Assembly: GCF_000373905.1 (NCBI RefSeq)
Contig: NZ_KB892705.1
Location: 3,019,184-3,083,183, forward strand
Direction of reading: 5' to 3'
Origin: Mycobacterium sp. 155
GTDB lineage: Bacteria > Actinomycetota > Actinomycetes > Mycobacteriales > Mycobacteriaceae
DNA: 64,000 nt
The position numbers and the translations under genes are program-made. Under the pieces are notes generated by a model that saw only the letters and a program-made list of their open reading frames with translations, ran no database searches and was not told the origin of the DNA. Each line of letters starts with the position of its first letter. Position 1 is the first letter of the stretch. This document shows positions 55,283 to 62,998 of this stretch, in pieces.

Positions 55283-56431
55283 CTAGGCGATCGCGTTGAC
55301 CGCGGTAAGCAGGCGTTGTTTGAAGGCGTCAGGAAGCGGGACGTAGCCGGCGTCGCCGAGCCCCGCCTGACCCTGGTTGGCGGCCACGGTCAGGAACGAT
55401 TTGACCGCTGCGGAGGTTTCGGCGTCGTAGCCCTTGGAGCAGACGATGTTGTAGGTCGCCAACACCAACGGGTAGGCCCCGGCTTCCTTGGAGCCGTACA
55501 GCGAATTGAGGTCGAGCACCAGGTCGTTGCCGTCGCCGGCGAACTTGGCGGCGTCGATCGCCTTGGCGGCCGAATCGTTGGTAAGCGCGACGGGGCCTGC
55601 GCCGCTGTCGATCTGCGCGGCGGCCAGCTTGGCCTGCTCGGCGAAGCCCTTCTCCACGTAGCCGATTGCTCCCGGAGTGTTCTGCACGGCCTGCACCACA
55701 CCGGAGGACTTCTGCGCGCCTTCACCGGCACCGCCCTGGAATTCGCTGCCCGCTCCCTTGGTCCACGCCTGCGGTGCGGCGGCGGCCAGGTACTTCTGGA
55801 AGTTGTCGGTGGTGCCCGAAGAGTCCGACCGGTAGACCGGCTTGATGTCGGTGTCCGGCAGGTTGGTACCGGCGTTGAGTGCTGCGATGGCGGGGTCATT
55901 CCACTTATTGATCTGGCCCTGGAAGATCTTGGCCAGCACCTCGCCGTTGACGACGAGCTTGTCGACGCCCTCGAGGTTGTAAGCCACCGCGACGGGGCCG
56001 AACACCAGCGGCAGGTTCCAGGCCGGGTTTCCGCTGCAACGATCGGCCGCAGCCTTGACCTGGTCGCCGCTCAGCGCGGAGTCCGAACCCGCGAAGTCGA
56101 CCTGCTTGGCGATGAATTGCTCGCGGCCCGCGCCCGATCCGGTCGGGTTGTAGGAGAGGTTCTTGCCCGGGCAGGCCTGACCCCACGCCTGGTTGAACAG
56201 CGCGATGGCGTTCTGCTGGGCCGTCGAGCCTTCTGCGGTCAACGCGTTCTTGCCACCACATTCGGCGGACGTCGCGGCGGTCCCGGAGGCCGACGAGCCG
56301 GATGTGGTGCCGGTGTTGTTGTCGCTACCGCAGGCGGTCAGCGTCAGCGCGGCGACGGCCGTCGCGGACAACGCCACTCCCAGCGGCGTACCGACCCTCT
56401 TACCAATGCTGTTGAGCTTCACGTATCCCAC
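55283..56431 (-). CDS. pstS: Phosphate-binding lipoprotein PstS
   Basis: 382 residues. The lipoprotein signal has the lipobox LTAC (Cys34), so the mature protein is anchored outside the membrane. Phosphate-binding segments include TAEGSTAQQNAI, DFAGSDSALSGDQV and YRSDSSGTTDNF. It captures phosphate for PstCAB. The first codon may be ATG 56431 or the GTG three codons later. A Pho box lies about 70 bases upstream. Confidence 0.95.
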   Translation of the reverse strand: MGYVKLNSIGKRVGTPLGVALSATAVAALTLTACGSDNNTGTTSGSSASGTAATSAECGGKNALTAEGSTAQQNAIALFNQAWGQACPGKNLSYNPTGSGAGREQFIAKQVDFAGSDSALSGDQVKAAADRCSGNPAWNLPLVFGPVAVAYNLEGVDKLVVNGEVLAKIFQGQINKWNDPAIAALNAGTNLPDTDIKPVYRSDSSGTTDNFQKYLAAAAPQAWTKGAGSEFQGGAGEGAQKSSGVVQAVQNTPGAIGYVEKGFAEQAKLAAAQIDSGAGPVALTNDSAAKAIDAAKFAGDGNDLVLDLNSLYGSKEAGAYPLVLATYNIVCSKGYDAETSAAVKSFLTVAANQGQAGLGDAGYVPLPDAFKQRLLTAVNAIA

Positions 56432-56498
56432 TTTCGGTTGACGGCGTCGGGCTCACCGGCAACGTATGCGGCCGCAGTGGACACTGCGATGACGGAAT

Positions 56499-56516
56499 AT
56501 GAACGGGCAGTGAACA
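56499..56516 (-). promoter_or_regulatory. RegX3-type Pho box upstream of pstS
   Basis: Read on the minus strand, GTTCAC and GTTCAT are direct repeats with an 11-base period (centres near 56513 and 56502), the spacing of mycobacterial Pho boxes. It lies in the 103 bases between pstS and the mshD stop and explains phosphate-starvation control of the pst operon. Confidence 0.75.
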
Positions 56517-56534
56517 GGTTTGGCGTGTTGACTG

Positions 56535-57476
56535 CTAGCGGCGTTGCGCGGGCCCATAGGCCGCATCGACAACGGCAACCTCGAAACCGAGTTTTCGGTA
56601 AGTGTTCACCGCTGCGGAGTTATCTGCCTCGACGTAAAGCATGACGGCAGACTGTGAACTGGCTGGCAGCGCCCCTGCGAGGTGATGCAGCCCCGTCAAA
56701 GTCAACACGGACCCCAGTCCGCGGCCCTGCGCCGATGGATCGACGCCCACCACGTAGACCTCACCGAGACCCGTACCACCCGGCAGGCCGCCGGCGTGGA
56801 TCTTCGTCCAGTGGAAACCCACGAGCCGCCCGGATGATTTTGGGCCTCCTCGCGTGCGGGTCTCGTCGAACGCCAGGAACAGGCCCTCGGGGTCGAACCA
56901 CGATTCCTCGCGGCGTTCGGCGATCTCCCGCTCGGTCCAGCCACCCTGCTCGGGATGCCAGGAAAAGGCCGCGTTGTTGACCCGCAGCAACTCGGCGTCG
57001 TCCTCTGGACCCCGGTACGTCCGGATCGTGATCCCCGCCGGGTCGCGCACCGGGGGCAGGTCGGCCAGGGGGCGACGCATCTGCAGCAGTTCCCGGACGA
57101 TGACCAACCCGAGCGACGACGCGAGGGCCCGGGCGGGCTCGAGGTTGCCGTGTGCCCAGATCCGGGTGTCCGATCCACCGGCGGACAGCCCGGTACGGGC
57201 CAGCTCCGACCCGGTCCCCCGCCGTCTGTTCCGCGGGTGCACCACCAGCTCGGCCATCGCCGGATCACCATCGCCGGCCGGCGCCAGGTTGAGGTAGCCG
57301 ATCAGATCATCGCCGTCCACGGCAACCAGGTGACGGGTCCGGTCGTGGGCGAGCTCGCGCAGTACCTGGTCACCGACCGGTGCGATCCCATCGGACTCCG
57401 TCGCGGTCGCGATGAGGGCGCGGATCTGCTGCTGATCGGCATCGGACAACGCCGTGCGCCAGCTCACCACCGTCAC
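56535..57476 (-). CDS. mshD: Mycothiol synthase MshD
   Basis: 313 residues with two GNAT folds. The N-terminal acetyl-CoA site is [18 protein letters not shown] and the active C-terminal one is [20 protein letters not shown]. It acetylates Cys-GlcN-Ins, the last step of mycothiol synthesis, and so supports redox balance throughout the cell. The start overlaps the glnR stop by 4 bases, the arrangement of Rv0818-Rv0819. Confidence 0.95.
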   Translation of the reverse strand: MTVVSWRTALSDADQQQIRALIATATESDGIAPVGDQVLRELAHDRTRHLVAVDGDDLIGYLNLAPAGDGDPAMAELVVHPRNRRRGTGSELARTGLSAGGSDTRIWAHGNLEPARALASSLGLVIVRELLQMRRPLADLPPVRDPAGITIRTYRGPEDDAELLRVNNAAFSWHPEQGGWTEREIAERREESWFDPEGLFLAFDETRTRGGPKSSGRLVGFHWTKIHAGGLPGGTGLGEVYVVGVDPSAQGRGLGSVLTLTGLHHLAGALPASSQSAVMLYVEADNSAAVNTYRKLGFEVAVVDAAYGPAQRR

Positions 57477-58246
57477 TTGGCCGGCAACCGATCGGCGAGC
57501 GAACCGTTGTCGAACGGCGGTGAGTAGTCGGCGTCATCGTCACCGTCGTCGGGTGGGGGCTCTGCGGCCGGCGTGCGTGCGCGGGAGGGACGCACCGCCT
57601 TGTAGCCGACGTTGCGCACGGTGCCGATCAACGACTCATACTCGGGCCCCAGCTTGGCGCGCAGTCGCCGAACGTGCACGTCGACGGTGCGAGTGCCGCC
57701 GAAGAAGTCGTATCCCCACACTTCCTGCAGTAGCTGGGCGCGGGTGAACACCCGACCGGCATGCTGCGACAGATACTTCAGTAGCTCGAACTCCTTATAG
57801 GTGAGGTCGAGCGGGCGGCCGCGCAGCCGCGCTGTGTAGGTGCCCTCGTCGATGACCAGCTCGCCAAGGGATATCTTGCCGGCGTTCTCCTGGCTGGCCG
57901 CGCCGCCGCGACGGCCCACCAGCAACCGAAGCCGGGCGTCGATCTCGGCCGGTCCGGTACCCGGCAACAGGACCTCGTCCAACCCCCATTCGTGGTTGAC
58001 GGCGACGAGTCCGCCTTCGTTGAGCACCGCGACCACAGGCACCGTCCCGGTGGTCCCCAGCAGCCGACACAATCCGCGGGCGGCGGCCAGATCCGTCCGC
58101 GCATCGACGATCGTCACATCGGCGTTACCCGCCTCCAGGAGCGAGGGGACCTCGGTCGGTGCCGTGCGCACGCGATGCGCCAACAGCGACAGGGAGGGCA
58201 GGACGGTCTCCGGATGCGAATCGAGGGTAAGTAGCAGCAGATCCAA
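57473..58246 (-). CDS. glnR: OmpR-type response regulator GlnR
   Basis: 257 residues. An N-terminal receiver-like domain ([18 protein letters not shown]) is followed by a C-terminal winged helix (about 130-222, [20 protein letters not shown], then [13 protein letters not shown]). GlnR is an orphan regulator of nitrogen genes in actinobacteria. TTG at 58244-58246 gives the usual family start (MDLLLL) and has GGAGGA 4 bases before it. The GTG nine codons upstream is a less likely start. The acidic C-terminal tail ([13 protein letters not shown]) is typical. Confidence 0.9.
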   Translation of the reverse strand: MDLLLLTLDSHPETVLPSLSLLAHRVRTAPTEVPSLLEAGNADVTIVDARTDLAAARGLCRLLGTTGTVPVVAVLNEGGLVAVNHEWGLDEVLLPGTGPAEIDARLRLLVGRRGGAASQENAGKISLGELVIDEGTYTARLRGRPLDLTYKEFELLKYLSQHAGRVFTRAQLLQEVWGYDFFGGTRTVDVHVRRLRAKLGPEYESLIGTVRNVGYKAVRPSRARTPAAEPPPDDGDDDADYSPPFDNGSLADRLPAK

Positions 58247-58426
58247 CTGGTCCTCCGGCGCACCGGGAATCACTTTGGAACCGCCCCGGACGACGATGTC
58301 GGAGGTGATTTCGGTGGATTCATGACTGACACCTGGCCGTTACCGGCCAGATGTCTTCTAACGATAACGCCTTACCTGCAGATCGGCCCCACCGCGAGAA
58401 GCGTCCAGTCGGATGTGGGCAACAAT

Positions 58427-59230
58427 ATGCCGGTGCGGAAACTGGTGATCGGGTTCGTCGTGACCGTGGTCGCGCTCGTGGTCGCAGCAGTCGGTGTGGA
58501 CTTCGGCGCCGCCATCTATGCCGAATACCGGCTGGCCCGCACGTTGCGCTCGGCGGCAGCGCTGAATTGGGACCCCACCGCTGCCATCCTCGGGTTTCCG
58601 TTCATCACCCAGGCCCGCCGACACCACTACAACGAGGTGGAGCTGCGTGCGATCGGCGTCGACCACCCCGTGGTCGGCAAGGCCTCACTGGAAGCCACCA
58701 TGCACCACATCGACCTCACCGAGGCCTCCTGGCTCATCCGACCGAACGCTCCGATGCACATCGGGAAGCTGGAAAGCCGGATCATCATCGATTCCACTCA
58801 TGTCGGCCGGTTCATGGGTATCGACGATCTGCTGGTCGAGGCTCCGTCCCGGGAGACCAATGACTCGACCGGCGGCACGACGGAATCAGGCATCTCCAGC
58901 AACCAGGGCCTGGTGTTCACCGGCACCCCCAGGGCCGCGGGAATCGACAAGCGCGTCAGCGTCACGGTCGACCTCAGCATTGCCGGCGACGACCACAGCA
59001 CACTGGTGATGACTGCCACCGGCGTACTCACGGGAGCGGGCACCGCCGACGAGCCGGTCCCCGAGGACAAGACCGCCGCGGTGCTCGCCGAGTTCAGCAG
59101 CACCATCACCGGGCAGAAGCTGCCGTTCGGTATCGCACCCACCAGCGAGGGCGCCCGGGGCTCGGACATCATCATCGAGGGCATCGCCGAGGGAGTAACC
59201 GTCGAATTGAACGAGTTCAGGCAGACATGA
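58427..59230 (+). CDS. lmeA: LmeA-like DUF2993 envelope protein
   Basis: 267 residues. One N-terminal membrane helix (KLVIGFVVTVVALVVAAVGV) is followed by a DUF2993 beta-rich lipid-binding domain. LmeA (Rv0817c/MSMEG_5785) binds lipids in the periplasm and is needed for mannan elongation of lipomannan. The ATG at 58427 is preferred; the frame is open 35 codons further but those residues do not resemble a signal. The stop overlaps the thioredoxin start by 4 bases. Confidence 0.88.
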   Translation: MPVRKLVIGFVVTVVALVVAAVGVDFGAAIYAEYRLARTLRSAAALNWDPTAAILGFPFITQARRHHYNEVELRAIGVDHPVVGKASLEATMHHIDLTEASWLIRPNAPMHIGKLESRIIIDSTHVGRFMGIDDLLVEAPSRETNDSTGGTTESGISSNQGLVFTGTPRAAGIDKRVSVTVDLSIAGDDHSTLVMTATGVLTGAGTADEPVPEDKTAAVLAEFSSTITGQKLPFGIAPTSEGARGSDIIIEGIAEGVTVELNEFRQT

Positions 59231-59652
59231 GCACTTCCATGATCACCGTGATCGCGGTCCTCATCGCTGCCCTGGGCGCGGCGTATGTGATCGGCCGGCT
59301 CGTGACGCTGCGGGCGGGAATGTTGCGGGCCGCCGACGAGGCCGCCGCGGCCCTGGACACCTCCGATCTGGGCCTGTCCACCACCGGTCCGACCATCGTG
59401 CATTTCAGCGCGGTCTGGTGCGGACCCTGCGCGGGCGTGCGCCGCGTGGTCGATCAGGTCTGCGCCGAACTGCCCGCGGTGGCCCATGTGGAGATCGATA
59501 TGGACGCGAATCCGGAGGCGGCGCGGCGTCTTTCGGTGTTGTCGCTGCCGACGACGTTCATCTTCGACGCCGAAGGGCATCAGCGATATCGCACCAGCGG
59601 CGTGCCCAAGGCTGCTGACCTGCGTACGGCGCTGGAACCACTGTTGGCCTGA
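59227..59652 (+). CDS. thiX: Membrane-anchored thioredoxin ThiX
   Basis: 141 residues. A single N-terminal helix (ITVIAVLIAALGAAYVIGRL) precedes a thioredoxin domain with the active site WCGPC (Cys65 and Cys68) and the cis-Pro in LSLPTTFIF. Because the helix lacks a cleavage site, the domain may remain tethered, with its side of the membrane uncertain. It is coupled to lmeA by a 4-base overlap and sits before the sulfur operon. Confidence 0.92.
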   Translation: MSTSMITVIAVLIAALGAAYVIGRLVTLRAGMLRAADEAAAALDTSDLGLSTTGPTIVHFSAVWCGPCAGVRRVVDQVCAELPAVAHVEIDMDANPEAARRLSVLSLPTTFIFDAEGHQRYRTSGVPKAADLRTALEPLLA

Positions 59653-59681
59653 CTAGCCGGTTATTGGGTAAGCTGTCCGAC

Positions 59682-59765
59682 GTGTCCCGCATTGAGCTTG
59701 TGCTCACCAAGCGCCGCGCAGTCGATCTGTGCCGCGTTGCGGGCTGCTGTTGTTGTTGCTGTTGA
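59682..59765 (+). CDS. Polycysteine leader peptide (cysteine-responsive attenuator)
   Basis: A 27-residue reading frame, VSRIELVLTKRRAVDLCRVA followed by Gly and six consecutive cysteines, then TGA. GTG 59682 lies 7 bases after a TAAGCT -10 box (59668-59673), so the transcript is leaderless. Polycysteine short ORFs of this kind upstream of the cysA2 operon are established in mycobacteria. Ribosome stalling at the cysteine run when cysteine is scarce raises expression of the genes downstream. Confidence 0.92.
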   Translation: MSRIELVLTKRRAVDLCRVAGCCCCCC

Positions 59766-59853
59766 GCGCAGTCGCGCGTCTTGACGTGCCCGCTCGGAGT
59801 CGTCGCTCCGGCCTGCTCACCATCCAGCCTTTCAACAACAGGAGCTTGTTCGC

Positions 59854-60330
59854 ATGTCAGTTCTCTACCCCCCAACCGGTCAGGTCGATGTCCGCGGGCC
59901 CCGATTCGCCGCCTGGGTTACTACTGGCGCACTGATCGTCACATTGCTGATCTCCGGGATCAGCAATGTGACCGCGGCAGCTCTGCTCGGTCTGCAGGCA
60001 GCGGTGTTCGCCATCGGCGCTATCAGCGGTCCTCGTCGGCATCCCTACGGCCGGATCTTCGCCACGCTGGTGGCGCCGCACCTTGGGCCCGTCACCGAGC
60101 GTGAGCCGGTCGCGCCGCTGAAGTTCGCACAACTGGTCGGTTTCGCCTTCGCGGTCGTAGGCACCGTCGGCTTTGCGCTCGCTATCCCCTCGCTGGGCCT
60201 GACAGCCACTGCGCTGGCCCTGATGGCGGCGTTTCTCAACGCCGCGTTCGGCATCTGCCTGGGCTGCCAGATCTATCCGCTGGTGACCCGTTTCCGTCGC
60301 ACGCAAAGTCCCATCTCAACACCCGCCTGA
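59854..60330 (+). CDS. DUF4395 membrane protein of the sulfur operon
   Basis: 158 residues with four membrane helices. The conserved cysteine motif GICLGCQIYPL lies in the last helix and RFAAWVTTGALIVTL in the first. DUF4395 proteins often accompany rhodaneses and thioredoxins, which suggests transfer of a reduced sulfur species across the membrane. It is the first structural gene after the polycysteine leader, 88 bases away, and precedes cysA2 by 36 bases. Confidence 0.88.
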   Translation: MSVLYPPTGQVDVRGPRFAAWVTTGALIVTLLISGISNVTAAALLGLQAAVFAIGAISGPRRHPYGRIFATLVAPHLGPVTEREPVAPLKFAQLVGFAFAVVGTVGFALAIPSLGLTATALALMAAFLNAAFGICLGCQIYPLVTRFRRTQSPISTPA

Positions 60331-60366
60331 CTCTCTAAATATCAAGCAACCGAAAGGATCTCGTCT

Positions 60367-61203
60367 ATGGCACGCTCCGACGTCCTGGTCTCCACCGAAT
60401 GGGCCGGGAACAATCTCGATACTCCTGGCGTGGTATTCGTCGAGGTCGACGAGAACACCAGCGCTTATGACGACGAGGGCCACATCCCCGGCGCCGTCAA
60501 GCTGGACTGGAGAGACGACCTGCAGGACGCCGTCAAGCGCGACTTCGTCGACCAGCAGCAGTTCTCGAAGCTGTTGTCCGACAAGGGTATCGGCAATGAC
60601 GACACCGTGGTCCTGTACGGCGGCAACAACAACTGGTTCGCGGCGTACGCCTACTGGTACTTCAAGCTGTACGGCCACGCCGACGTAAAGCTGCTCGACG
60701 GCGGCCGCAAGCGCTGGCAACTCGACGCCCGCCCGCTGATCAAAGAGACGCCTAACCGTGCTGCTACGTCGTACTCGGCCAAGCCGCAGGACCACAGCAT
60801 CCGCGCCTTCCGCGACGACGTGATCGCCGCGATCAACGTCAAGAACCTGGTCGACGTGCGTTCGCCCGACGAGTTCTCCGGCAAGATCCTGGCCCCGGCG
60901 CACCTCCCGCAGGAGCAGAGCCAGCGGCCCGGGCACATCCCCGGAGCCATCAACGTTCCGTGGAGCAAGGCCGCCAACGAGGACGGCACCTTCAAGTCCG
61001 ACGAAGATCTCGCCGCGCTCTACGCCGCCGCGGGCTTGGACGGCGAGAAGGAAACCATCGCCTACTGCCGGATCGGTGAGCGCTCGTCGCACACCTGGTT
61101 TGTGCTGCAGGAACTGCTGGGACACCAGAACGTCAAGAACTACGACGGCAGTTGGACGGAATACGGCTCCCTTGTGGGCGCCCCGATCGAGTTGGGAAGT
61201 TGA
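60367..61203 (+). CDS. cysA2: Thiosulfate sulfurtransferase CysA2 (tandem rhodanese)
   Basis: 278 residues with two rhodanese domains. The first is inactive and the second has the active loop CRIGERS (Cys234). Markers include GHIPGAVKLDW, VVLYGGNNNWFA, VDVRSPDEFSG and RPGHIPGAINVPW. It transfers sulfur from thiosulfate and was once named a sulfate-transport protein. Counterpart of Rv0815c. AAAGGA precedes the ATG. Confidence 0.95.
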   Translation: MARSDVLVSTEWAGNNLDTPGVVFVEVDENTSAYDDEGHIPGAVKLDWRDDLQDAVKRDFVDQQQFSKLLSDKGIGNDDTVVLYGGNNNWFAAYAYWYFKLYGHADVKLLDGGRKRWQLDARPLIKETPNRAATSYSAKPQDHSIRAFRDDVIAAINVKNLVDVRSPDEFSGKILAPAHLPQEQSQRPGHIPGAINVPWSKAANEDGTFKSDEDLAALYAAAGLDGEKETIAYCRIGERSSHTWFVLQELLGHQNVKNYDGSWTEYGSLVGAPIELGS

Positions 61204-61204
61204 T

Positions 61205-61507
61205 ATGTGCTCTGCACCCAAGCAAGGACAGACGTTGCCGGCCGGCGTCGACCTGGAGAAGGAAACCGTGATCACGGGCCGCGTGGTCGATGGCTCCGGC
61301 CAGGCGGTCGGCGGGGCCTTCGTGCGCTTGCTGGACGCCTCCTATGAGTTCACCGCCGAGGTGGTCGCATCGGCGACCGGTGACTTCCGTTTCTTCGCGG
61401 CGCCGGGCACCTGGACCCTGCGTGCACTGTCGGCCGCCGGCAACGGTGACGCCAGTGTCGCGCCGACCGGTGCGGGCATCCACGAGGTCGACGTAAAGGT
61501 CGCCTAG
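61205..61507 (+). CDS. sseC2: DUF1416 protein (SseC2-like)
   Basis: 100 residues. The start MCSAPKQGQTLPAG is followed by a carboxypeptidase-regulatory-like beta sandwich (ITGRVVDGSGQAVGGAFVRL, then FRFFAAPGTWTLRAL). It always accompanies cysA2 (Rv0814c) and is co-regulated in sulfur metabolism, but its chemistry is unknown. A single base separates it from cysA2. Its stop codon lies inside the first copy of a 57-base repeat. Confidence 0.92.
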   Translation: MCSAPKQGQTLPAGVDLEKETVITGRVVDGSGQAVGGAFVRLLDASYEFTAEVVASATGDFRFFAAPGTWTLRALSAAGNGDASVAPTGAGIHEVDVKVA

Positions 61508-61672
61508 CGACGATGGAGGCGAGGTACGAGCCGATGAGGAGCTAAGCTCGTCGGCCCCGCCTAGCGACGATCGAGGCGAGGTACGAGCCGATGAGAAACT
61601 AGGCTCGTCGGCCCTGCCTAGCGACGATGGAGACGAGGCACCCAGAGCGCCGAGATCTCTGCTTAGGAACTA
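61502..61672 (+). repeat. 57-bp tandem repeat, about 2.4 copies
   Basis: Units start with GCCTAGCGACGATSGAGGCG at 61502, 61559 and 61616 (the last is partial). Each full unit holds CCGATGAG..GAGCTAAGCTC..CGG, an imperfect palindrome. The first copy overlaps the DUF1416 stop. A partial palindrome tail recurs as GGAACTAGACTCGTCG at 61666-61681, immediately before the next gene, so the array may also supply its promoter. Confidence 0.88.
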
Positions 61673-61683
61673 GACTCGTCGCC

Positions 61684-61782
61684 GTGGTGCTCTTCTTCGA
61701 GATCATGCTCGTCGCGGCCGTCGTGGTCATCACGTGGTTCGCGTTGTACACCCTCTACCGGCTCGTCACCGACGAGTCGTGA
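61684..61782 (+). CDS. Very small membrane peptide (32 residues), coupled to the nitrobindin-like gene
   Basis: The frame reads [20 protein letters not shown] followed by [12 protein letters not shown]: one membrane helix and a short polar tail. A TAGACT -10 box (61669-61674) ends 9 bases before the GTG, so the message is probably leaderless. The stop codon overlaps the GTG of the next gene (GTGA), which is good evidence that it is translated. The start may be the GTG at 61684 or 61687. Function unknown. Confidence 0.72.
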   Translation: MVLFFEIMLVAAVVVITWFALYTLYRLVTDES

Positions 61783-62453
61783 CGTCCAGACAGGACGGTC
61801 CCGAGCCGGTCGTGCCAGGTTCGGGTGACCGCGCGGTTGCCGCGGCTGCCGAAAGAGCAAAGGCGACGGCGGTGCGTAATGTGCCGGCGTTCCAGGATCT
61901 GCCGCTGCCGGCTGATACCGCGAATGTTCGTGACGGTGTCAACCTCAGCGACGCGCTGCTCGCGCTGTTGCCACTGGTCGGCGTCTGGCGCGGCGAGGGT
62001 GAAGGTCGCGACGCCGACGGTGACTACCGCTTCGGACAACAGATCGTGGTGTCCCACGACGGCGGTGACTACCTGAACTGGGAAGCCCGGTCCTGGCGGC
62101 TGAACGAAGACGGCGAATACGACTCACCGGGTCTGCGCGAGACGGGTTACTGGCGCTTCGTGAAAGACCCGACCGATCCGACGAGCCTTGATGAGACCCA
62201 GGCCATCGAACTTCTGCTGGCGCATTCGGCCGGCTATGTGGAGTTGTTCTACGGTCAGCCGCTCAACCAGTCCTCGTGGGAGCTGGCCACCGACGCACTG
62301 GCCCGCAGCCGTTCCGGCGTGCTGGTCGGCGGCGCCAAACGGCTCTACGGCATCGTCGAGGGCGGCGATCTGGCGTATGTGGAGGAGCGCGTCGACGCCG
62401 ACGGTGGCCTCGTGCCGCACCTGTCGGCCCGGTTGACCAGGTTTGTCGGCTAG
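61779..62453 (+). CDS. Nitrobindin-like FABP-fold protein (Rv0813c-like)
   Basis: 224 residues, with about 45 extra N-terminal residues before a ten-stranded barrel. [34 protein letters not shown] and GYWRFV are hallmarks of the THAP4/nitrobindin family, which binds haem b with a near-C-terminal His or small ligands. The GTG at 61779 overlaps the preceding mini-gene stop. It corresponds to Rv0813c, whose structure shows a fatty-acid-binding-type barrel. Confidence 0.9.
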   Translation: MTSRQDGPEPVVPGSGDRAVAAAAERAKATAVRNVPAFQDLPLPADTANVRDGVNLSDALLALLPLVGVWRGEGEGRDADGDYRFGQQIVVSHDGGDYLNWEARSWRLNEDGEYDSPGLRETGYWRFVKDPTDPTSLDETQAIELLLAHSAGYVELFYGQPLNQSSWELATDALARSRSGVLVGGAKRLYGIVEGGDLAYVEERVDADGGLVPHLSARLTRFVG

Positions 62454-62704
62454 TGCACCACCTCGGATATGCGGTGGCCGTCCTGGCCGCCGCGGGAGCA
62501 CTGGTCTCTTGCTCGACGGAGAGCGAACCCCAACCGGCGCCGGCCTCAACACCAGCCGAGCACGGCTCGTTCGCACACTGTCTCGCCGACCACGGTGTGC
62601 CCGCGGCACCCGGTCCGGTAACCGGCCCGCCGGCCGGAGTGGACGCCGGCACCTGGCAGAAGGCCATGACAGCATGTTCAGACTTGGCTCCCGGGCCAAG
62701 CTGA
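62453..62704 (+). CDS. Small putative lipoprotein
   Basis: 83 residues. GTG 62453 shares its first base with the upstream TAG stop. The hydrophobic signal (GYAVAVLAAAGA) ends in the lipobox LVSC at residues 17-20, so the cysteine would be lipidated. The mature chain of about 64 residues is Pro/Ala-rich and holds two more cysteines (AHCLADHGV, MTACSDLAPG). It is translationally coupled to the nitrobindin-like gene. Family unknown to me. Confidence 0.75.
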   Translation: MHHLGYAVAVLAAAGALVSCSTESEPQPAPASTPAEHGSFAHCLADHGVPAAPGPVTGPPAGVDAGTWQKAMTACSDLAPGPS

Positions 62705-62784
62705 CCAGTCATACAGCCGATACCTGACCCTGGCCCAGGGGTACGCGTCGTTGCCGCCGCGGTAACGGGGTTCGGATATGGGGC

Positions 62785-62834
62785 GGCCCCCGAGCCTTAG
62801 TTCCTGGTTGGACTGACCGAGTGGCTCGGGGGCC
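62785..62834. terminator. Strong 12-bp hairpin between convergent genes
   Basis: GGCCCCCGAGCC (62785-62796) and GGCTCGGGGGCC (62823-62834) form a perfect 12-base stem around 26 bases, with no T-tract. It lies between the lipoprotein gene (plus) and the PabC-like gene (minus). A terminator is the simple reading; a structured RNA is possible because the loop is large. The rest of 62705-62998 shows nothing certain. Confidence 0.6.
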
Positions 62835-62998
62835 GGGTGACTGCGGGGAATTCGCCAGCGCGCGCAGGCAATTCGCCCGGCGCTGCTAGCGGGCAGCCAC
62901 CTCACATGTCCATAAATCAATCAATTTGTCGGACCACCTCCTTCCCTGTGTACGAACGACCGTACCGTCATACCCGCACCGCGACAAGCGATTTAATC

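Noticed and set aside
61502..61672. 57-bp repeat as a CRISPR or a phage attachment site
   Set aside because: Tandem, spacer-free units with no integrase nearby.
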